The translations under genes and the position numbers were made by a program. 64,000 nucleotides of DNA from NCBI RefSeq assembly GCF_003112675.1, contig NZ_BFAY01000001.1:1-64000 (forward strand), given 5' to 3'. Source of the stretch: Leptospira johnsonii (GTDB taxonomy: Bacteria > Spirochaetota > Leptospiria > Leptospirales > Leptospiraceae). The notes below the pieces were generated by a model. It had not been told where the DNA came from. It saw nothing but the letters and a program-made list of their open reading frames with translations, and ran no database searches. Shown here in pieces: positions 58,104 to 64,000 of this stretch (position 1 is its first letter; the number at the start of each line of letters is the position of its first letter).

Positions 58104-58519
58104 TTCAAACCTCCTCCTTGGGTAGTTTTAGTAACCAGAGAAACTTTTAATGCCCCGGCTTCTTTCAAAAGTTCGAACACGTTGTCGAGGTCCGCATAAT
58201 CCAGTTCTTTGTCCGCATGAATGAGGACTTTAAGATCCGGAGTGGTCGCAAGTTTTGCACGAACGTTATTGATCGCTTCGTTCAAAGGCATCCTTACTTG
58301 GTTAAAGTAAATCGACTTCTCCTTATCTGCGCTTAAATATAAATTCGCGATTTTCTTATTAAGCTGCTCTCCGCCCGGAACATCCGGAAGAGCGATGGGA
58401 AGATCGGGATCCGTATCCAGGACCGAAGTCACCATAAAGAATACCAAAAGAAGAAAGGCGATATCGGCCATGGAGCTGACCGGAATAGAAGGTGGAGCTT
58501 TTTTCTTTTTAAGTGCCAT
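58100..58519 (-). CDS. exbD: ExbD/TolR-type protein (second copy)
   Basis: 139 residues with one membrane helix containing [16 protein letters not shown], where the aspartate is the proton-carrying residue of ExbD. The periplasmic domain follows. It is three bases behind the first exbD gene and overlaps tonB, in the order exbB-exbD-exbD-tonB. The two copies differ clearly in the periplasmic half, so they may form a mixed complex. Confidence 0.9.
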   Translation of the reverse strand: MALKKKKAPPSIPVSSMADIAFLLLVFFMVTSVLDTDPDLPIALPDVPGGEQLNKKIANLYLSADKEKSIYFNQVRMPLNEAINNVRAKLATTPDLKVLIHADKELDYADLDNVFELLKEAGALKVSLVTKTTQGGGLK

Positions 58520-58522
58520 ATC

Positions 58523-58942
58523 TTATTTTAATCTTTTTACGGAGACTTGTTTAAAACCTCTTAGCTGCACAGCAGAAAGAGCATCTAACATATTTCCGTA
58601 CTTCGTTTCGCCGGTCGTTTTGATCAGAGCGACTTTTTCCTCGAGGTTGGGGATCTCCAGATCGTTCAGATCTTTTCTGAATTCTGCCAGATCCTTGTAA
58701 TCACGAGTTCCGAGGACTTTATTCCTCATCTTGATCGTTTCGCCAGCCACCAATATCTCGTAGATATTCTCGCGTAAAACTAAGGTAGGGTTGGAGTTTT
58801 TGCGGGGAAGTTGGATATTTAAACCCTCTTTCACAAAAAACACCGCAGTTACCATAAAGAATACGAGAAGAAGAAACGCGATATCCGACATAGAAGAGGC
58901 CGAAATTTCTTCCAAACCTCTTTTTTTCTTAAGCTGAATCAT
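58523..58942 (-). CDS. exbD: ExbD/TolR-type protein (first copy)
   Basis: 139 residues with the membrane motif [18 protein letters not shown], including the essential aspartate. It is 31 bases after exbB and directly before the second exbD. The periplasmic part is basic (many Lys and Arg), unlike the more acidic second copy. Its role is proton-driven energising of TonB. Confidence 0.9.
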   Translation of the reverse strand: MIQLKKKRGLEEISASSMSDIAFLLLVFFMVTAVFFVKEGLNIQLPRKNSNPTLVLRENIYEILVAGETIKMRNKVLGTRDYKDLAEFRKDLNDLEIPNLEEKVALIKTTGETKYGNMLDALSAVQLRGFKQVSVKRLK

Positions 58943-58973
58943 ATTTCTGTCCTAATTAATGGAAGAACTAAGA

Positions 58974-59804
58974 TTAAGCTCTTGCGTTACGTTTCAGGAA
59001 TTCTTTATAAATTCTGTTTGCAGCTTCTTCCACTTCGGAAGTAAATCCGTCGATCCTAGAAGTCAGGTATTGGTGGAAAGTCATTGCAGGAATTGCAATA
59101 ATCAAACCAGCCGCGGTTGTGATAAGAGCTTCTTTAATACCGCCCGCTACCACTTTTGCGTTTACTTGGTCTGCGTTAGCGATCGCATCGAATGCGTTGA
59201 TCATCCCGGAAACAGTTCCCAAGAACCCGATCAAAGGAGCGATAGTCGAAACAGCCGCTAAGATCACAAGACCTCTTTCGAGAACCACGATCACTTCTGC
59301 AGCTTCTCTCTCGATCCCTTTCGCGAAAATTTCAGCGTTACCCGCGGAAACATCGATACCGTTTTTCAAGATATCTGAAATCTTATAAGAAGGATTTGCA
59401 TCAATGAATTCTTTCGCTCCATCAAAACCTTTTTCATCTACCTTCTCTCCTAAATCGATATTAAATCCTTTAGGAAGAAGTTTGGAAGTAGTGAGGAAGT
59501 AGATCCTTTCGAAAATGATCGCAAGTGCGATGATGGAAGAAAGAGCCAATGGATACATAGTCCATCCACCCTTATTGAACAAGTCTACAAATCCCCAGGT
59601 CCCACTTTTTTCAGCCGGAGCTGGAGCAGGTTGTTCTGCGGGTGCAGTGGTTTGTTCGGTTTTATTTGCGTCGGTTGGCGCAGCGTCTTGAGAAAAAGTA
59701 GGTAAAGTTGCAGTTAGAACGAATCCTCCTACAAGTGCAATGGCGATCCATTGGCGTAGAGAGAGATTAGTATATCGATTATGCATAGCTTTCGAAAGCT
59801 CCAT
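58974..59804 (-). CDS. exbB: ExbB/MotA/TolQ-family proton channel subunit
   Basis: 276 residues. An extra N-terminal hydrophobic stretch ending near TFSQDA and an Ala/Pro-rich linker (~40-65) precede the usual three-helix ExbB core with [20 protein letters not shown] and [16 protein letters not shown]. Such extended ExbB forms are known in other bacteria. ATG 59786 is an alternative start. First gene of the TonB system operon, with an array of 11-base repeats upstream. Confidence 0.9.
   Translation of the reverse strand: MELSKAMHNRYTNLSLRQWIAIALVGGFVLTATLPTFSQDAAPTDANKTEQTTAPAEQPAPAPAEKSGTWGFVDLFNKGGWTMYPLALSSIIALAIIFERIYFLTTSKLLPKGFNIDLGEKVDEKGFDGAKEFIDANPSYKISDILKNGIDVSAGNAEIFAKGIEREAAEVIVVLERGLVILAAVSTIAPLIGFLGTVSGMINAFDAIANADQVNAKVVAGGIKEALITTAAGLIIAIPAMTFHQYLTSRIDGFTSEVEEAANRIYKEFLKRNARA
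59787..59800. other. 14-bp perfect palindrome at the exbB start
   Basis: AGCTTTCGAAAGCT reads the same on both strands and covers codons 2-6 of the longer exbB frame, between its two possible start codons. It could form a small hairpin that affects translation or serve as a protein site. Confidence 0.4.
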
Positions 59805-59836
59805 AAGAAGTAATGAGACATTTTTACGTGATTTGA

Positions 59837-59876
59837 GTTACATATTTATTACGAAGTAGTTACGGGTTGGTTAGTT
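59837..59876 (-). promoter_or_regulatory. Four-unit 11-base repeat array upstream of exbB (candidate Pho box)
   Basis: GTTACAT (59837), ATTACGA (59848), GTTACGG (59859) and GTTAGTT (59870) start exactly 11 bases apart, 33-72 bases before the exbB start. The element and spacing match those upstream of the porin and pstS genes. This suggests binding of an OmpR/PhoB-type regulator and control of the TonB system by the same signal. Confidence 0.62.
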
Positions 59877-59960
59877 TGGGGAAGGGGAGGGCCGCATTCT
59901 TGCTTAACAGAATTCCTTTGATTTCGTTTTGTAACGAAGCTAAGAATGCGACCTGTTTTA

Positions 59961-62036
59961 TTATTTAGAAGGATAGCCGCCGTATGTCATTTTTCCAATG
60001 AGATAGATCGGGCTTTTCTTTTGGATTATAACTCTTGTTTTCAAATCTGCTTGGATGGAAGAAAGTAGGCTATCAGAGTAACTTGCTCCAGCCGCATCTA
60101 CAGCTACTAAGAAGTGGACCGAATTTTCGGAATCTTCGTCAGCATCCAAATCATCCCAAACCGTTAAAATATTTCCTGAACCGCTGACTCTACTCGGATC
60201 AGGAATTAAAACGGCTTCGTTGGATGTATTTTGGGGACTTGTAGGAATTTCTTTATTATAAATAGTTTTATCTGTAATCAAAACTATATCGGAACCGGAA
60301 AAATGAGGAGGAAGATATATTTCCGTAGGTGCGTTAGAACGTTTGCCTGCCCAGATCACTACGATAAACCTTCTATCTCCGAAGTAACTTGTCCCGGTAT
60401 CTGTCGTTCTAATTGCGCCCCATTGAAACACGTTATTCCAAGTATCATATCCAATCGTGTTATAATAGAAACTCATAAGAGAGCCTTGGATTTTCCTAGG
60501 ATATCCTCTTTGGAGGACATGATAATCCATATTGGGTTTGGTTCCATAATTTCCGATTACGGAGAAGTCCTCGTCGTTCCAAGCATCCTTAGCGGTCAGA
60601 AGTTTGGAAGTATTTCCATTCATGTATTCTTTATGATTATCATAATAATAATCCCAATGCCATTCTGTTCCGGATACTGCAGGATTATAGAAGTCCGCAA
60701 ACCTTGTCTTAGTTGATTGTTGAGAGTCCGAGATTTCCATCGCTTGGTAGATCCCGCTGATCATACGAGCAGTGTCTTGGGCTCCGACTCCTTTCAGTTT
60801 CATTCCGAATTCACTTAAGAATACTGGAATATCCAAGAATCTAGCTTCTTTTCTGATCTCATCTAATGCTTTGAAATAAGTTCCATTATCAATTCCTGTT
60901 AAATCTAGGCTCATTCTGCCTGCGTCATAAAAATGAGAATTGAAAACGAATCCAGAACCAGGTTTAGAAGTTAAATAACCTCCGCCTGTAGCGATACCTC
61001 CGAAGTTGGTATTCCAAAATACCATAGGTTCCGCATAAACCCATTTGTTTTCCCAGCCGTTTTGATTGAGAGTTTGTCTTACTTTCGCATAAAAAGGCCA
61101 AAGCTTCTGGTTATCCCATTGGGCAGGAGTAAGACCTTCCATTCCTCCATCCATGGGCTCGTTGAACGGATCCAGTCCCAAAACATAATCGAATTCCTGA
61201 CTAGATAAGTTATTTTTAATATAGGTTAAAGTCTTTCCCATCTGCCAAAGATATTCGGTTTGTAGATTTCTCGTTCCGTTAGAAACGGAGAAGGGAGCGT
61301 TATTCCAAAAATTTCGGAATCCTCTGCGGACCGCTTCGTTAGAGAAAAGGTTTTGCCCCCAAGTAAAACAAATACCGCAAGATTCCTGAGGGTAAGAACC
61401 GCTAGGAAGTACCCAAGAAGGAGCTCCATTCCCGGTATACCAAGAATCTTTATTAAATAAATGTCTAGAGAATAGGTCCTGATGATAATCCAATAATATA
61501 TACATTCTACGCGCAGCAGCTGCTTTAAGCTGGAGAATGACAGTATCTAAATAAGCGTAATTGATCGTATCAACAGAAGTATGAACTCCTTCCCAAGCTA
61601 TTAAATAACGAACCATATTGGAACCAGCGGATTTGCCTAAAAGAGAGAGAGCGTTTTCCGCATCTGTTGCGTTTCTAAATGGTTTGAAACCGTCGGAGAG
61701 AAGTTTTGTATTTCCGGCCAGATTGAATCCTCTGAAATAAGCCTCTCTTCCTAAACCATCCACAAAGATCCTATCCGTGTTTCCTGAATAAGTCTTCGTT
61801 CCTAATAGAATTTTTCGATCAGACTCTGAGCCTATATAGTCCAGAGAGTGAGAGACAATTGTAGAGTCTACTGTTGCTGCGTTTGCCGAGTATCCGTCTG
61901 CCTGGCTTGTTGAGTCGGATATGTTTAACAAAGAGAGAAAGGAGCTGTTGGTATTTTTTGAACCTGCATTATCACAAGAAGTGAAACATACAAGTACCAA
62001 CATGAATAAGATTTTCATATAGAGCTTACGAGTCAT
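59961..62036 (-). CDS. GH5-family glycoside hydrolase lipoprotein (endoglycoceramidase-like)
   Basis: 691 residues. The signal ends in VCFTSC. The TIM-barrel of cellulase-type GH5 enzymes spans ~85-500: AYFRGFNLAGN, VRYLIAWEGVH, MYILLDYHQDLFSR, the acid/base Glu in DPFNEP and the nucleophile Glu in FLSEFGM. Both catalytic residues are present. The WEGVH and DYHQD blocks resemble endoglycoceramidases, which release glycan from glycosphingolipids, but a cellulase-like role is possible. A beta domain follows at ~550-691. As a lipoprotein it may act on host or environmental glycans at the cell surface. Met 7 is an alternative start. Confidence 0.8.
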   Translation of the reverse strand: MTRKLYMKILFMLVLVCFTSCDNAGSKNTNSSFLSLLNISDSTSQADGYSANAATVDSTIVSHSLDYIGSESDRKILLGTKTYSGNTDRIFVDGLGREAYFRGFNLAGNTKLLSDGFKPFRNATDAENALSLLGKSAGSNMVRYLIAWEGVHTSVDTINYAYLDTVILQLKAAAARRMYILLDYHQDLFSRHLFNKDSWYTGNGAPSWVLPSGSYPQESCGICFTWGQNLFSNEAVRRGFRNFWNNAPFSVSNGTRNLQTEYLWQMGKTLTYIKNNLSSQEFDYVLGLDPFNEPMDGGMEGLTPAQWDNQKLWPFYAKVRQTLNQNGWENKWVYAEPMVFWNTNFGGIATGGGYLTSKPGSGFVFNSHFYDAGRMSLDLTGIDNGTYFKALDEIRKEARFLDIPVFLSEFGMKLKGVGAQDTARMISGIYQAMEISDSQQSTKTRFADFYNPAVSGTEWHWDYYYDNHKEYMNGNTSKLLTAKDAWNDEDFSVIGNYGTKPNMDYHVLQRGYPRKIQGSLMSFYYNTIGYDTWNNVFQWGAIRTTDTGTSYFGDRRFIVVIWAGKRSNAPTEIYLPPHFSGSDIVLITDKTIYNKEIPTSPQNTSNEAVLIPDPSRVSGSGNILTVWDDLDADEDSENSVHFLVAVDAAGASYSDSLLSSIQADLKTRVIIQKKSPIYLIGKMTYGGYPSK

Positions 62037-62310
62037 GCGTAGCGATGAGAGACGATATCTTTTCGGTTGAAAGAAAATTTTGACAGAGCGAAAATTATTT
62101 TATGAGAGGCGACGTTATTTATTTCTTTCGTTATTTTTTATTAATTGAAGGAGATAAGTGAGTTGTAAGAAGAAAGTTTTGAGAGCGAGTTAAAGTGGAG
62201 TAGTGATTTTAAAATTAGGACTGTGGAAGGGATTGTTTAAGTTATATTAGTTTTTTAAAATATAAAAATTTCTCTCAGGTTTTTCTTCCTGAGAGAAATT
62301 TCGAAATCAC
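62037..62310. other. AT-rich intergenic region
   Basis: No gene is seen. The end near 62036 should hold the promoter of the GH5 gene, and the other end holds the receptor terminator listed separately. Confidence 0.5.
62266..62301 (-). terminator. Terminator of the TonB-dependent receptor gene
   Basis: AAATTTCTCTCAGG (62266-62279) and CCTGAGAGAAATTT (62288-62301) form a perfect 14-bp stem with an eight-base loop, followed leftward by a T-rich stretch. It ends the receptor transcript before the GH5 gene. Confidence 0.9.
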
Positions 62311-64000
62311 TTACAACTTATAAGTAGCTTGGAAAGAGTAGCTCACCCCTGTTCTATATGAAAGGAAAAGATCCTTCTCTCCAGTTAGCTCATTCTTCTG
62401 ATATACACGATATCTTGTATCGAAAATATTCTGAGCAGAAACCTTGAACTCAAGGTGATCTCCTCTTTTCGCAGTATAAACCACGTCCGTCAAACCAACG
62501 GCTCTTTCGTAAGCATCTGGTAAATAGTTTGCACCTACTGCATAGAGCCTGTCTGCAAAGTAGTTATAGTAAACCCCTATCGCTTGTGTCTTTTTCTCGT
62601 TTAAGAAAAAATCAAATCTGAGGTTGAATACGAATGGGGACTGGCCTTGCAGAGGTCTGGATAGGTTCGTAGGGTTATAGGCAGCGACTCTTGAAAAAGT
62701 GTCTACTAAACCCGATTGCACTGCAATGTATTGCTCCCAAGAAAGAACATCCACTCTGGACTTGATGAAGAACATATTCGTTTCAAAACGGAGCCAGCTA
62801 GTTAATTCTTTTCTAAAGTCGAACTCGACTCCTCGGATTGTCGCCTGTTGCGCATTAGCAAAGGTGAATTTTTGGCTAATTCCTCCCGCAACCGGCTGAC
62901 CGATCATCTCGATCGGATCTGAGATCTGCTTAAAGAATGCTCCTACCCCAACATAGTCGGTCGGGTTTAAGTAATATTCATAACGCAGATCGTAATTATG
63001 AATATAAGATCTTTGTAATGAAGAGTTACCGAATACTGTGTTCGCGCCATAATAAGGAGTGAATCCGAAAGGAGATAATTCTCTTAGATCAGGTCTTGTC
63101 AAGGTTTGAGTAACTGCTGCTCGTACGATTTGGTCTTTTGCCACTTCCCAGTTCAAGTTAAAGGATGGAAGGCGGTCCTTAGTCCTAAGTTCTCCGACCC
63201 CATTATTGAATTGATCGCAGATATTGTTTCTGATCAATGCAACTCTAACGGTATCGTTACTTACATCGCATCCATAATCTAAATTTAAGAAACTAGTTGT
63301 GTTTCCAGTATAATAGGTTTTTACTTTCTGGTAGCTATCTTCGTAGCGCATACCGAATAAAACTTTTAACTTTGGTAGGATTGGCAGATCCACTTGGCTA
63401 TAGTATGCTTGCAATTTCTGTGAAGCTGCATATGCATTCGACTGCCCAGGTAATTGTTGCGAAAATTGGTTAGTATTATCCAAGAAGGTGAGTGGATTGG
63501 AATATATTTCTCCTGGGATCGGATATCTTTCCAGTCCAATTGCCGTGTTGGGCTTTTGTCCGTACCAGAAAAACGTAAAGTCTTTCTCTCTGGACATGGA
63601 ATAGGTTCCCAATTTGAGTAAAGCCTTTAGTCCTGACCACTGATCGAAAGGGATCTCATAATTTAATTTTAATGTTCTCGAGGTATCTCTTGTGTTGGAG
63701 AAGAATCTAGATCCATCGTTAGAGTCCCCTAATCTTGTAAGATCATATGGATTTGGGTTCCCAATTCCTTGTCTCCAAACCTGCTGCTGTAGGTTTGGTT
63801 GGTCTCTATCTGCTTGAGCGTAATTTACTCTCCAGTCGAACTTGTGAGCGCGATCACCAAACCAATTTAGAGCATGGTCTCCACCTAAGGTATGGTGTTG
63901 GATTAAGCTACTTGTATATTGGGTTGTCAAAGCTTTGAAGTGTGCCAAGTTGATATAATCATTACCGTTTGCGTCACGAACAACTCCTTCCCCTTGCTGG
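62311..64000 (-). CDS. TonB-dependent outer membrane receptor (C-terminal part)
   Basis: At least 562 residues; the frame stays open to the window edge, so the plug domain and N terminus lie outside. The visible part is a beta-barrel of the TonB-dependent receptor type: PSFNLNWEVAKDQIVRAAVT then LTRPDLRELSPFG, GVEFDFRKEL, and the closing FKVSAQNIFDTRYRVYQ and FSYSFQATYKL-like strands (here GVSYSFQATYKL). The LTRPDLRELSP style matches the large receptors common in Caulobacter and Xanthomonas. The ligand is unknown. The nearby exbBD-tonB operon would power it. Confidence 0.85.
   Translation of the reverse strand, partial: QQGEGVVRDANGNDYINLAHFKALTTQYTSSLIQHHTLGGDHALNWFGDRAHKFDWRVNYAQADRDQPNLQQQVWRQGIGNPNPYDLTRLGDSNDGSRFFSNTRDTSRTLKLNYEIPFDQWSGLKALLKLGTYSMSREKDFTFFWYGQKPNTAIGLERYPIPGEIYSNPLTFLDNTNQFSQQLPGQSNAYAASQKLQAYYSQVDLPILPKLKVLFGMRYEDSYQKVKTYYTGNTTSFLNLDYGCDVSNDTVRVALIRNNICDQFNNGVGELRTKDRLPSFNLNWEVAKDQIVRAAVTQTLTRPDLRELSPFGFTPYYGANTVFGNSSLQRSYIHNYDLRYEYYLNPTDYVGVGAFFKQISDPIEMIGQPVAGGISQKFTFANAQQATIRGVEFDFRKELTSWLRFETNMFFIKSRVDVLSWEQYIAVQSGLVDTFSRVAAYNPTNLSRPLQGQSPFVFNLRFDFFLNEKKTQAIGVYYNYFADRLYAVGANYLPDAYERAVGLTDVVYTAKRGDHLEFKVSAQNIFDTRYRVYQKNELTGEKDLFLSYRTGVSYSFQATYKL

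Noticed and set aside
62311..63948. Complete receptor gene starting at TTG 63948
   Set aside because: The frame stays open to the window edge and the sequence lacks plug domain and signal peptide, so the gene is partial.

Overview
The window looks like chromosomal DNA of a Leptospira species. The evidence is a 23S rRNA 3' end with no 5S gene behind it, spirochaetal lipoprotein signal peptides ending in relaxed lipoboxes, several SpoIIE-type phosphatases with membrane sensors and TPR tails, a 7TMR-DISM histidine kinase, and low-to-moderate GC throughout. The species cannot be fixed from the sequence alone. No insertion sequence, prophage, CRISPR array or tRNA was found.

Region 1 (1-9.7 kb) starts with the end of a 23S gene and its terminator. 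It then holds a signalling island read outward from a 764-base control region. Leftward are a membrane SpoIIE/PP2C phosphatase with TPRs and an overlapping PilZ-like/methyltransferase protein. Rightward are a REC-PAS-adenylate cyclase, an RsbW-like ATPase, a STAS protein, a second methyltransferase and a second membrane SpoIIE phosphatase. The two methyltransferases are paralogues and resemble the PhcB family (synthesis of 3-hydroxy fatty acid methyl ester signals). This is the best candidate for an undescribed system: partner switching, cAMP and a possible lipid methyl ester signal in one locus.

Region 2 (9.7-26.2 kb) is mixed. It holds a kelch-type six-bladed propeller lipoprotein, a pirin, a methyltransferase, an ArsR/SRPBCC/hydrolase operon whose promoter lies between two operator-like inverted repeats, an ankyrin protein, two very large SpoIIE phosphatases with 7TM, HAMP and TPR parts, an NmrA-type oxidoreductase facing an AraC regulator, and an ABC-2 exporter.

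Region 3 (26.4-44.2 kb) holds a 1,057-residue surface lipoprotein with FN3, PKD and thrombospondin type 1 modules, a short RecQ helicase, a 7TMR-DISM histidine kinase, outer membrane proteins, an ArsR regulator with a pair of operators, a beta-carbonic anhydrase, an operon of dihaem peroxidase, metallophosphoesterase, cytochrome c and lipoprotein, and metQNI for D-/L-methionine uptake.

Region 4 (44.3-64 kb) holds an SGNH/MBOAT acyl-transfer pair, a membrane adenylate cyclase, an ATP-grasp/DinB pair, pstSCAB, a porin with a small lipoprotein, an MFS carrier, exbB-exbD-exbD-tonB, a GH5 lipoprotein and the C-terminal part of a TonB-dependent receptor. Upstream of the porin, pstS and exbB genes the same seven-base element (RTTACRN) recurs at 11- or 22-base spacing. 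That is the geometry of PhoB-type boxes, and it suggests that phosphate uptake and the TonB energy system share one regulator.
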